Shown: positions 46,583-55,430 of the stretch, piece by piece | Layout of the letters: the number at the start of each line of letters is the position of its first letter | Position numbering within the stretch: the first letter of the stretch is position 1 | IMG/VR virus record: IMGVR_UViG_3300027779_000011 | Location: 94,717 to 158,716 of that record | Strand: one strand, 5' to 3' | DNA length: 64,000 nucleotides | From: a virus | The notes under the pieces: generated by a model | What the model saw: only the letters and a program-made list of their open reading frames with translations | Told to the model about the DNA's origin: nothing | The model's database searches: none | Program-made: the position numbers and the translations under genes

Positions 46583-47683
46583 ATGGATAGAATAAATAGA
46601 ATTGTTTTAATAAAAGATATGTATTGTGAGATAAAAAAAGAATCCAGCGCAAGTATGTATGATTTTTACGAACCAAGAAGTGGTGGCGCTAATCACAAGC
46701 AATATGCTTTTAGATATCATGAAGGTAGAGATGAGTTTGAAGTTATGGAAACCCCGGGGTGTGAAAACATCGGAAGTCTTTATCAAAGTGGTTCTAATGT
46801 ATACAATTCTTTAATGCTAGTTAGAGAGCACTGGTATAAATTTCCCTTTAGTGGCGGCTCTTGTACTCCAAGCTCTCAGGCGTACCCCATATCTGGAGAA
46901 CAGGTAGATGTTGTGCCTAATTCTAAGGGCACGCCTGTTCCACAGGATGCGTCTCATCTGAGCCCAGATGAGCTTCTTCAACTCTCGCCAGATGAGATGC
47001 TTGGGTCTGCAAAGCCGACGAGCCGCGTGCAAGAGCTGTTCCCATCTGGAGCGATTAGAAATAGGCTGCAGAATATAAGACATTCTGATTCAGATTTTGC
47101 AAGCGTTGAGACCGTTAGGCCGTCTGGAGGCCAGCTTGCTGAGTTTTCGGGGGGGAACTGGAGATATCATCAGCCAAACCTTGGAGAGATGAAGTGGTTT
47201 ATAGAAAATGGAGTCACAGACTTTATAAGGCTCAGTGGAGATGGCTCTGGAGATATTATAAAGGATCCTCAAGTGGGCGTCAATATAACGATAGCTGTTC
47301 AAAAAAGGTTTGTAGAAGGGCTTGGGGCCAAGCTTCACAGGCCTAGCGCTCATAGCGGCTATAGGTTTGGTCAAGGATACACTGGGTCTATAAAGCGCTG
47401 CAACCCCATATTATCTGGTGGGAACTGCCTTGTTCATTGTCGGTGGGGAGCGGATAGAACTGGATATATTGTGGCTGCATTTTTAAAAGAATCTGGAGCT
47501 ATGACAGATTTGGAAGAATTATGGAACTATACGATTGGTTTTAACAGATGGGAGAGTAAGGTCTGCAGAAATGCATCAAATCTTGGATATTCTAAATATT
47601 TAGATGGCTTTTACCCATTAGATCAGTTTTGTAAGCGACATAGTGATTGCGATGTTTGTGATAAGCTAGAACAATTAAGATAA
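46583..47683 (+). CDS. Protein-tyrosine-phosphatase-like protein (CX5R)
   Basis: 366 aa. The signature VHCRWGADRTG holds H285-C286 and R292, the CX5R phosphate-binding loop of tyrosine/dual-specificity phosphatases. It is preceded by an EMKWFIENGVTDFIRLSGDG segment that resembles the beta-strand/helix region before the P-loop. A Ser/Pro-rich region occupies ~residues 90-150. Enzymes of this fold remove phosphate from Tyr/Ser/Thr or from RNA 5' ends. It is placed among head genes, so it may act on a virion protein or be injected; the substrate is unknown. It is larger than a minimal phosphatase (~150 aa), implying an extra N-terminal domain. Confidence 0.75.
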   Translation: MDRINRIVLIKDMYCEIKKESSASMYDFYEPRSGGANHKQYAFRYHEGRDEFEVMETPGCENIGSLYQSGSNVYNSLMLVREHWYKFPFSGGSCTPSSQAYPISGEQVDVVPNSKGTPVPQDASHLSPDELLQLSPDEMLGSAKPTSRVQELFPSGAIRNRLQNIRHSDSDFASVETVRPSGGQLAEFSGGNWRYHQPNLGEMKWFIENGVTDFIRLSGDGSGDIIKDPQVGVNITIAVQKRFVEGLGAKLHRPSAHSGYRFGQGYTGSIKRCNPILSGGNCLVHCRWGADRTGYIVAAFLKESGAMTDLEELWNYTIGFNRWESKVCRNASNLGYSKYLDGFYPLDQFCKRHSDCDVCDKLEQLR

Positions 47684-47734
47684 TTACTAATAGATTTAGT
47701 ATAGTTTGAATATTATATATAAAATGGGTTTTAA

Positions 47735-50173
47735 ATGAAAAAAATATCTTGGCCATACTTCGAGACAGAAGAGGAGCAAAAAGCAAACTTAGGCTCTATG
47801 TCGGAGCCTGATGATTCTGATATGAGCATTGATATGTATTCTAATGTTTATGATACGATGGTTCCAGATAAGTCGGTAATGGAGGAGGGGCAGGAACCCT
47901 CCTATGGGTATGGCGAAGGAATGTTCAGTCCGGTTGCAGATAAGGACTATGATGACGTATATTTAATATCTAATGCGTCAAGATCCTACAAGATGCTAGA
48001 CAGGCTCAAAGAGGGGGCGTCTATTTTAGACATAGAGTCATCACACAATGACTCAGAACTTTTATCCAAATCGGGATTTAATGTTGTATCCATATGTCAA
48101 GACAAAAAAAGGATTGCTCAAAGTACGGATTATGAATTAATAAAAGACGATGCTAGATATTATAATTTTTCTAGAAAGTTTGATGCTTTCAGATGCCTAA
48201 AGATACTTAAGAGTGATATGGATTATGAAATTCTTATTAAAAATATATATAATCACTTGAGGCCGAGATCTTTTGGAGTTATAAGAACCTCTAACTTAGA
48301 TTTAAAAATTTTAAAATTATTGAAAAATAATAATTTTAAAATAAATAAAATATCAAAATTTAAGAATGCGGGTTCGATATTTTCCGACATCTTTGTTGAG
48401 AAAAATGATTTAGATAAATTCGCAAATATAGAAATTTATTCAATAAATGACAAGAACTTATGCCCAGTCACCGGAGGCTCAGTTGAAGATAACTATATAT
48501 CCGCTATGTTCTTTGGAAGCGATTTTAACTTCAGCTCTGCAGAGTCGTTGAAAGAGTTTGAAAAAGATCCATTTAAATACATAGAACCTATTGCGAAATT
48601 TTCATGTGATGTAGCCAAGACGTTTTATGAAAAAGTTGCTGGATTGCAGGTATATCCATCTCTAAACTCCGAGGCCGGGCTTGTATTCGAGTATGAAGAA
48701 CCACAGGATGTTTTGTATCATATGGGCACTGTTCCATACTCGATTGATATAATCTTTATAGATAGCTCAATGAGGATTAAAAAAATATCTAGAAGTATAG
48801 AGCCCGGAAGTCTTGCTACTTTTGGATGCCATAATGTAAAATACGTATTGGAAATATCCGGGGGCCTTTCTAACAGGCTTGGCATAAAAGAGGGCAGCCT
48901 GATAAACATACAAAAAGATGAATCAAATATTATAAATTCAATAAGCAAATTCTCCAATCTGTATAATATTGGGAACAAGAACGTTATATTTAATTCAAAA
49001 AATAAATCTTTTAAATATGGCGATTATAACATAATTACTTTCGATAAGTTCTCCACACCATTGAAGAAGATTGGTGCCGAGAAAAGAACTTCTGATGTGC
49101 ATAACTCTGTAAAAAATCTTCACAGGAAAAACCCAAGGGTAGATGTTTTTGATATAGACAGAGAGTTATTTTCAGACAATTCATTTGTTAGATTGTACAG
49201 GGCGAGGGCTGCTACGAAAGATGATAAGGCTGTACATAGGGGCTTCGATAATAAAGCGTTTTATATAGAAAAGAATGAAGATGGAGATAACATATACATA
49301 GATATTAAACTTTCAAATATCATAGACAACGAAGCTTTGAAAAAAATATCATCTAATTACTGCATACTGTCTAGCCCAGAAAAAAGCTTCAAGGGGTTTG
49401 CAAATATTGATAAGAAGATGCTAAGTAATATAATAAGCTTATCTTCGAAGGAAGGCTCCAAATCAGTGTTTGTCACTAGGGCTTCCGGAAATACAGATAT
49501 ACTTAGAGATATTATATGTAATAAAATCAAAATGCATAGCTCTGCAAATATTTTAAAAAATTGCGATATAATGCAAATTCCAAATAATTTTAGTAGTGAG
49601 GATATTATAAAGTCCGCCTCAAAGAAGTACTTGACTAAGAACATACATTTAAACAATTATAATATTAAAAACGCAGGATTCCCAATTGCAAAAGAAGTGA
49701 GGGGTAAGGCGGCAGATGCTGAGAAAATGCTTGAAAGTGCACAGAAAACATGCCAGAAGCTTAGAGAGTCATTTCAAAAAAATCTCAGCGAGTATGAAAA
49801 AATACAGGCAAAGCCAGATGCAGTTAAGGCTTCGAAGGGAGAGTACAGACTTTCTTCGAAAAGACTTATTAAAAAAGTGAGATCCATGCTTTTAAATATA
49901 AGAGATTCAATACGAGTGTTGAATGATATAAAAGATGTGTCTACAACTGGAGAGATAATAGATGCGCTGATAAGTTCATGCTCTCCGGCATCAGAGTCTG
50001 CTCAGGAAATCTTTAACCTTGTTGATAAAATTGAAAGCCCTGAGTTTTTCGCGGCACTTCAAGAAAATTCTTCAAACTTCGATCAGTCTGCAGAGGATTT
50101 GAGCTCATCCATGGGCCGGGCCAGAGACTATATAAATAACAACATACTAGGTATAGTGTTAATATCTGAATAA
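47735..50173 (+). CDS. Fusion of degenerate methyltransferase-like, YHS-like and DUF192-like domains
   Basis: 812 aa. Residues ~85-235 resemble a class I SAM methyltransferase in strand order (ASILDIESSHNDSELLSKSG, KDDARYYNFSRKFDAFRC, YNHLRPRSFGVIRTSN), but the glycine-rich SAM loop is lost, so it is likely inactive. Residues ~243-284 (LCPVTGGSVEDNYISAMFFG ... EFEKDPFKYI) resemble a YHS metal-binding domain. Residues ~327-395 (YHMGTVPYSIDIIFID ... KYVLEISGGLSNRLGIKEG) match DUF192. The C-terminal ~400 residues are helical, Lys/Ser-rich and unrecognised. A promoter-like TATAGT precedes it. Its role is unknown; it may be a virion or injected multi-domain protein. Confidence 0.65.
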   Translation: MKKISWPYFETEEEQKANLGSMSEPDDSDMSIDMYSNVYDTMVPDKSVMEEGQEPSYGYGEGMFSPVADKDYDDVYLISNASRSYKMLDRLKEGASILDIESSHNDSELLSKSGFNVVSICQDKKRIAQSTDYELIKDDARYYNFSRKFDAFRCLKILKSDMDYEILIKNIYNHLRPRSFGVIRTSNLDLKILKLLKNNNFKINKISKFKNAGSIFSDIFVEKNDLDKFANIEIYSINDKNLCPVTGGSVEDNYISAMFFGSDFNFSSAESLKEFEKDPFKYIEPIAKFSCDVAKTFYEKVAGLQVYPSLNSEAGLVFEYEEPQDVLYHMGTVPYSIDIIFIDSSMRIKKISRSIEPGSLATFGCHNVKYVLEISGGLSNRLGIKEGSLINIQKDESNIINSISKFSNLYNIGNKNVIFNSKNKSFKYGDYNIITFDKFSTPLKKIGAEKRTSDVHNSVKNLHRKNPRVDVFDIDRELFSDNSFVRLYRARAATKDDKAVHRGFDNKAFYIEKNEDGDNIYIDIKLSNIIDNEALKKISSNYCILSSPEKSFKGFANIDKKMLSNIISLSSKEGSKSVFVTRASGNTDILRDIICNKIKMHSSANILKNCDIMQIPNNFSSEDIIKSASKKYLTKNIHLNNYNIKNAGFPIAKEVRGKAADAEKMLESAQKTCQKLRESFQKNLSEYEKIQAKPDAVKASKGEYRLSSKRLIKKVRSMLLNIRDSIRVLNDIKDVSTTGEIIDALISSCSPASESAQEIFNLVDKIESPEFFAALQENSSNFDQSAEDLSSSMGRARDYINNNILGIVLISE

Positions 50174-50242
50174 TTTTTTTACACAAAAATTTAATATGAT
50201 TAATAATAATATATTAGCTGTAATTACGTGGAATTAAAATTT

Positions 50243-53200
50243 ATGTTAAAAAAAATATCATTTTCTCCGAATACTAGCTTAGAGACCGTAGAGCTTAGCG
50301 AGATAAAGGCTAGCCCACACCTCTTAGATAGAATGGATAAACTAGCTAGCAACATAAGAGAAATTGCACCACAGTCTGATGACTTTCTATATTTTAGTAT
50401 TATATTTTTAAAATCAGCAGAGGCGTGCCTTATTAATGAAAGCGGAGACCTTAAGAAGGTATCTGGTGGCGAAACGGCATGGGGATACTTTGATGATGAC
50501 TGGAAGTGGCATGGAAACGTTCAGCCGCACAGAAATAACAATAGAGACATATTCCCGGAGTCCGAACTAAGAAAGGCTGCGAAAGACTGGATTGGAATGC
50601 CATTATGCAGAGACCACGAATCTAGTTCTGTAGATGGAATAAGGGGAATAATATTAGACACTCATTACGATGAAAAGCTAAAGCAGGTCGTTGGGCTCTG
50701 CGCCCTCGATAGAATAAATTATCCAGATTTAGCAAGAAAGGTTCAGACAGGCCTGGTTAGGTATGGCTCAATGGGCACTGCAGTCGAAACATCCGTGTGC
50801 TCTGAGTGTGGAAATAAGGCGCAAACGCAGGAACAGTACTGTGAACATATAAACAATAAGAACGCCTGGGGCGAAATAAACGTTGGGCTAAAGCCAATAG
50901 AGTACAGCCTTGTTGTTCAGCCTGCAGAGCCGGGAGCTGTGCTATTACGGTGTATAGCCTCTCTAAAAGAGTATAAGAGTGAGTTCACCCAGCATGGCGT
51001 CAAAGACTTAAATTATATGTTAAGCTCTTTGAGCGAGCAGCAGGCAGAACATCTTGATAGGATAATGAAGACGGCATGCGGAAAAGACGGATGCTCTATA
51101 GTTGAGCGTAAGAAGATAGTTAGAGGGTTTCTGCTGAATAATGATTTAGTTAAAGATGCAGAAAGAAAAGTTATTTCGCTTGAAGAAGCGGAAAGAGCTG
51201 CTAATATAGTTAGCAGAATTTCTGGAGGGAAGTCATTAGAAGAAATAAGTAATGATACAGACTCTCCAGAGTACTCCTTCCTTAGTAGACTCGAAGTGTC
51301 TATTTTGGGAGGTGGTGGTCGCACCGAGGTTACTGGAGACCAGAGGGCTCTTACCGGAGAGTCTATATTACCCGACGAAGGCTCTCAGATGGATGGTATG
51401 AGTCCAAGAGATCTGACTGGATCTTCGGGTCCTATGGTTGCATCGACTGATGGTGAGTCAAGAGTTGATACTTTCGATACAGGAGGTGTTATCGAAAGAA
51501 ACGTGTATTCAAAACAAAACAAGAATGAACTTGAGAAAAAAGCAATTAATTCCATATTGGAGGATATTATGAATGAGGCAAGATTGAGAAAGAGGGCGGA
51601 GCTCCGCCGTCGAATCGCATACCATCAGGGTGGGTCCGAGGGCGTAGAACCAAGCACTTACAAGGATGAGAAGGCACTAGAGGGTAGGCTGAGGGGCGAA
51701 GATCGCCAGATGAAGCAAGATAAGGGAATGGGCGGTGACTCAGGCATGATGCCCGGTGACGAACAAGTTAAGCAGAAGCTTAGCAGGGCTCAGATAGAAG
51801 AGCGCAGGCTTAAAAGAATGGCGTACCATCAGGGTGGCTCTGATGGTGTTGAGCCGAGCACTTATACTGACGAGAAGGCCCTAGAGGGAAGACTCAGGGG
51901 CGAAGATCGTCATATGAGGCAAGATAAAAGTATGGGTGGAGACTCCGGCATGTTTCCTGGTGATGAGCAGGCCAAGGCGAAGCTCAGCAGGGCGAAATAT
52001 GAAGGGCCGTCTCTACGGACAAAATTTTCTGCAAAGACAAGAAGTGGAAGGCTAGATAGAGCTGGTTCGGTATTTGAGGTTTTTGCAGGTAGTAATAAAG
52101 TCATTACGGCAACTGCTAAAGAAATCTTTGGAACCGAATTATCTGAAAATTGGAACTGGCTATCTAGCAAGGAGTATGGACAAGAAGTTTGTAAGCAGAT
52201 TAGAGCACACGGTTTAGACTATGTGTCGGGACTCCTTAAGGTTGCGCAAGAAGAACTTCCGCCGCCTCCAGCCGGAGGAGATATGCCTCCACTTCCAGGT
52301 GAGGGGGGAGGAGACATGGATCTTCCGCCCATGGATATGGCAGAACCCGCAGAAGAGCTTCCTCTTGCTATGGAAGATGATGCAGAAGGTGAGTCAGAAG
52401 ACCCGAAGGACGCGATCGAGAGCGCCTTGGTTGATATAGAAGAGCGGGTTGATGAAGTTAGAGACTTAGCATCCCAGCTTGGTGGGGGTCAGGACGTTGA
52501 CATAGATATCGCAGTATCCCCAGAGGGTGCAGACATCGGAGATGATGGTCTTGGCGAGCTGCCAGTTCCTTCTTTGGCGTCTGAATTAGTCCAGAACCTA
52601 AAGACGGCAATGTCTGAGTTAAATGAATCTGCAGATGAGCTAGCCTTAATTGCGGAAACATTCGAAGGAGAGAAGCAGCTTACTGCCTCACAGCGTACAG
52701 ATCTTAGAAAAATTGCATTTGATGCACTTAATGATTCCTATGATCTAAATGCCGAAACAAAGGCTCTAGTTAGGGTTACGGCAGGATTGGTAAAGAGTGC
52801 TAACTGGGGTGCTGAAAATACAAGCAGCATGGACGATGGTCCTGCTAATTCTGTTAATTATGCGGAAGACAAAGAAGACAAAATGGATGACAACTATGTA
52901 ATGGAGCACGATCTAGATGAGGGTGACCTGAATAATCCCAGCATGGAAGCAGAGGCTGATGATGCCGAAGACGGGGCGAGTAATGACCTAATGGTAGAAG
53001 CCATGGTCTTAAGAAAAGAGAGAAGGGAAGCTATTCTTAAGCATGCTGAGAAGTCTGAGTTGAAAGATAGAAAGAGCAAAAGAGAGTCTCTTTTTAAGAA
53101 TGCACAAATGCAGGAGCAGGGTGTTGAGGAGTTGGTCTCTGAGGTCGCCAATGATATGCAGAGTCCAGACGAATTGCTTGGGGCAGCTGCTGACGGAGAT

Positions 53201-53605
53201 GACGATAACGATATCAGTGATGCTGACGATGACACTAGCGCAACAGTTGCCCTTGCAGGCTCCTTAAAAGGAAAACTGCAAGATGCTCTTAGCGATAAGC
53301 ATGCGGAGGAAGAACGAGAGACTTATAAGCTCAGGTTAAGAAGAGCTTATGACGTTGCAATGAATATGCAAAGAAAGGGTCTCCTCTCAGAAACAAAGCC
53401 ATCCTTGGATAGGCAGGTTGATGAGATAATGCAGTTTGACTCAAATGCTTTTGAGGCATTCAAGAGAACGATTGCTAACACAAGGCCTCTCTCCTCGGTT
53501 AAGACAGCTTCTGATCTTGGAGGTGTTAATATAGGGGTTGAATCTCCAGAGTCTTCGACAACGGTGAGAAATACGGTAGATGTGCTAACATCAATGTGGA
53601 AGTAG
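50243..53605 (+). CDS. Prohead protease / scaffold-like fusion protein
   Basis: 1120 aa from ATG 50243; an in-frame GTG at 50228 is an alternative. The N-terminal ~240 residues resemble phage prohead serine proteases (XkdF/S78-like). They show NNRDIFPESELRKAAKDW, then GMPLCRDHESS (H125, likely catalytic), LVRYGSMGTAVETS (S176, likely nucleophile) and CSECGNKAQTQEQYCEHI, a Cys/His zinc site. The remaining ~880 residues are acidic, Gly/Asp/Glu-rich and helical, as in scaffold proteins. They include two 68-residue tandem repeats (457-592) and a Pro/Gly/Met segment. A helix-hinge-helix variant (YDVAMNMQRKGLLSETKPSL) lies near the C-terminus. The protease would mature the prohead. The protease call is moderate; the fusion is seen in the frame. 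Confidence 0.75.
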   Translation: MLKKISFSPNTSLETVELSEIKASPHLLDRMDKLASNIREIAPQSDDFLYFSIIFLKSAEACLINESGDLKKVSGGETAWGYFDDDWKWHGNVQPHRNNNRDIFPESELRKAAKDWIGMPLCRDHESSSVDGIRGIILDTHYDEKLKQVVGLCALDRINYPDLARKVQTGLVRYGSMGTAVETSVCSECGNKAQTQEQYCEHINNKNAWGEINVGLKPIEYSLVVQPAEPGAVLLRCIASLKEYKSEFTQHGVKDLNYMLSSLSEQQAEHLDRIMKTACGKDGCSIVERKKIVRGFLLNNDLVKDAERKVISLEEAERAANIVSRISGGKSLEEISNDTDSPEYSFLSRLEVSILGGGGRTEVTGDQRALTGESILPDEGSQMDGMSPRDLTGSSGPMVASTDGESRVDTFDTGGVIERNVYSKQNKNELEKKAINSILEDIMNEARLRKRAELRRRIAYHQGGSEGVEPSTYKDEKALEGRLRGEDRQMKQDKGMGGDSGMMPGDEQVKQKLSRAQIEERRLKRMAYHQGGSDGVEPSTYTDEKALEGRLRGEDRHMRQDKSMGGDSGMFPGDEQAKAKLSRAKYEGPSLRTKFSAKTRSGRLDRAGSVFEVFAGSNKVITATAKEIFGTELSENWNWLSSKEYGQEVCKQIRAHGLDYVSGLLKVAQEELPPPPAGGDMPPLPGEGGGDMDLPPMDMAEPAEELPLAMEDDAEGESEDPKDAIESALVDIEERVDEVRDLASQLGGGQDVDIDIAVSPEGADIGDDGLGELPVPSLASELVQNLKTAMSELNESADELALIAETFEGEKQLTASQRTDLRKIAFDALNDSYDLNAETKALVRVTAGLVKSANWGAENTSSMDDGPANSVNYAEDKEDKMDDNYVMEHDLDEGDLNNPSMEAEADDAEDGASNDLMVEAMVLRKERREAILKHAEKSELKDRKSKRESLFKNAQMQEQGVEELVSEVANDMQSPDELLGAAADGDDDNDISDADDDTSATVALAGSLKGKLQDALSDKHAEEERETYKLRLRRAYDVAMNMQRKGLLSETKPSLDRQVDEIMQFDSNAFEAFKRTIANTRPLSSVKTASDLGGVNIGVESPESSTTVRNTVDVLTSMWK
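51611..52018 (+). repeat. Two tandem 204-bp (68-aa) coding repeats
   Basis: Units 51611-51814 and 51815-52018 encode near-identical peptides beginning with Ile/Met-AYHQGGS and containing VEPSTY, DEKALEGRLRGEDR and GDSGM. About 12 of the first 64 aligned residues differ, so the duplication is old enough to have diverged. Confidence 0.85.
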
Positions 53606-53613
53606 GTGATATT

Positions 53614-54162
53614 ATGATTGGAAATAAATATACAGGAGATAATATTGCTGCTGAATTTATGAAGATTATAAGCTCAAAGTCTTCTCCAGGGAAAACCCTG
53701 GAGAAGGCTGCTTCTGTCGAAAACGATCTAGTTGAAGCGGCAGAGGGGATGCTTATGGAATCTAAAGATGAAAGTCCAGCGAATAACCCGATTGAAAATG
53801 CTTTGGAGGCTGTTGAAAATATGCTCGGAGACGAAGGAGCCCCCTCCGCTGATGCAGATAGCTTGAGTAGTGTCGATCAGGACGGGCTAGATGCCCATGC
53901 TGCATTTAACGCTTCTGAAGCTTACCTTATAAAGGGACTCGGCAAGATAGCTGGAGGGCTGAGGAGAAAGGACGAATCATTTGCGGCGGATATGGTAGAG
54001 GCAACGGCAAGAAGTATTTATGGAGACATAATGAAAGAGGCTGCTCATCGTAACAATATAATGAGCGGCCTTTCCAAGGTTGCTCGCGAGTTGTCAAGCT
54101 CCGGAGATAATTTTGCTTCAGACTTAGTTAAAGCCTCCATGAGGAGAATTAAAAGGGGATAA
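53614..54162 (+). CDS. Small virion-module protein with two copies of the helix motif
   Basis: 182 aa from ATG 53614, with AGGTGAT upstream; an in-frame GTG at 53596 overlaps the previous gene. Residues 109-128 (LGKIAGGLRRKDESFAADMV) and 153-172 (LSKVARELSSSGDNFASDLV) are two copies of the shared helix-hinge-helix pattern. The first half is acidic and disordered. Because half of the protein is this motif, it may show the motif's minimal function. It ends the unit before a terminator. Confidence 0.6.
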   Translation: MIGNKYTGDNIAAEFMKIISSKSSPGKTLEKAASVENDLVEAAEGMLMESKDESPANNPIENALEAVENMLGDEGAPSADADSLSSVDQDGLDAHAAFNASEAYLIKGLGKIAGGLRRKDESFAADMVEATARSIYGDIMKEAAHRNNIMSGLSKVARELSSSGDNFASDLVKASMRRIKRG

Positions 54163-54184
54163 TTTAAATATATTTGGTAGAATA

Positions 54185-54213
54185 AAAAAGAGGGAGAAAT
54201 TCTCCCTCTTTTT
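54185..54213 (+). terminator. Intrinsic terminator
   Basis: A 13-bp perfect stem (54185-54197 with 54201-54213; core GAGGGAGA/TCTCCCTC) with a 3-base loop and flanking A/T runs. It ends the protease/scaffold unit. Confidence 0.9.
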
Positions 54214-54270
54214 GCATTTAATATATTAATTTTATTAATGATATTGAAGTAAGTATATTCGGAGACTGAT

Positions 54271-54963
54271 TTGTTAAAAGTTATACATTCTGGAAACGCA
54301 CTGCCACTGAGTTTAACTGTAGATCCTACAGCTGAGTTTGAGCCTGGCATTTTTGCGCAATTGAAATTAGTAGGTAACGATATAGCGGCAGGCGTTAGTG
54401 ACGGAACGGCCCCATTGGGAATAATAGATGATGTCAGAACTACTGCATTTACCAGTTCAAAAATTGATGAAATAGTTTTAATAGAAGGCGTCTCTTCTGA
54501 AATAGATTCAAATGGGGATAGGGTCAGCTCCGCTGATTTTACCGGAGTCCTAGATAGTCCGCATGTTGTTGAGGCTAGCTTTACCTCCACCATATCTGTT
54601 GTTCTGAACGCTATAAATGGAATAATAACAGTTCCAAAGGGGACAGAGCTAAACCATGATTCTGATGGCGACGGGACTATGGACGGCTTTAGAATGATAA
54701 CCAATTATATTTATAGGATTGCAAACAAGCCGGGAGATGATTCTACTTTGGGGTCGGGAAGAATAACGGTCCATTATCAAAGAGGAATTTATGCTACAGA
54801 TCAATTTGATACAACTCAGACATATCCTCTAAATTCCACCCTCTATGTTAATCTAAGCGGCAAGCTGACTACAAAGCAACCTACTGCTAATCATCCGGGA
54901 GTTGCCTTCGTAACAGGGCCTCCGTCTGCCGCAATGGGTACCCTTGAGTTTCTTTTATTGTAA
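54271..54963 (+). CDS. Decoration- or head-structural-like protein with EF-hand-like Ca loop
   Basis: 230 aa from a TTG start, supported by CGGAG upstream. The product is beta-rich (Thr, Val, Ile, Gly). DSDGDGTMDGF near residues 130-140 is an EF-hand-like Ca-binding loop. C-terminal segments (GSGRITVHYQRG, SANHPGVAFVTGPP-like pattern) resemble phage head-decoration or outer capsid proteins. No enzyme motif. It lies just before the capsid genes and after a terminator. Confidence 0.6.
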   Translation: MLKVIHSGNALPLSLTVDPTAEFEPGIFAQLKLVGNDIAAGVSDGTAPLGIIDDVRTTAFTSSKIDEIVLIEGVSSEIDSNGDRVSSADFTGVLDSPHVVEASFTSTISVVLNAINGIITVPKGTELNHDSDGDGTMDGFRMITNYIYRIANKPGDDSTLGSGRITVHYQRGIYATDQFDTTQTYPLNSTLYVNLSGKLTTKQPTANHPGVAFVTGPPSAAMGTLEFLLL

Positions 54964-55028
54964 TATGGCAATAACTACTAATTAAATAAGTTTGTTGAGT
55001 TCTAAAATATCTTTAGGAGTGGATTAAA

Positions 55029-55418
55029 ATGTCAAATCGTTGGGTAAAAGAAGACAGGGTCGCTTGGACCAGAAGCGAGGTTATGCAAGAGCTTGAAAAG
55101 AAGGTTCTGGATAATATGCGTCGTGTCGAAGCTATGGCTCAAAAAATAGCACAAGATAACACTCAGGCAAAAGTAGACGCTGTAATGAGCTCAAGCGCAC
55201 CTCTACATGAAAGAACAGAGGCAATAAAGAATTTAGCTGATGATGAGCCTAAAGATTCTGATGTCGTAGATGATAATGAAGTCGATGACGAAGTTACAAA
55301 GGAAGCCATGGTTGCGGAGCTGAGGCTGATGGCCCAGGCCGCTATATCTAAGGGAAATATAAAGGTAGCTTATAAAATTGAAAGAACAATTGAAGAAATT
55401 TTAGAAGAAGAAGTCTAG
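55029..55418 (+). CDS. Small helical protein with C-terminal helix motif
   Basis: 129 aa with TAGGAG before ATG. Acidic and helical. Residues 100-119 (LMAQAAISKGNIKVAYKIER) are a variant of the shared helix-hinge-helix motif, at the C-terminus. No family; probable virion-module or scaffold-type protein. Confidence 0.55.
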   Translation: MSNRWVKEDRVAWTRSEVMQELEKKVLDNMRRVEAMAQKIAQDNTQAKVDAVMSSSAPLHERTEAIKNLADDEPKDSDVVDDNEVDDEVTKEAMVAELRLMAQAAISKGNIKVAYKIERTIEEILEEEV

Positions 55419-55430
55419 AGGTTTGTTTTA

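Noticed and set aside
47990-48440. Active SAM methyltransferase in the 47735 protein
   Set aside because: The strand pattern fits but the glycine-rich SAM-binding loop is lost; only a degenerate fold is claimed.
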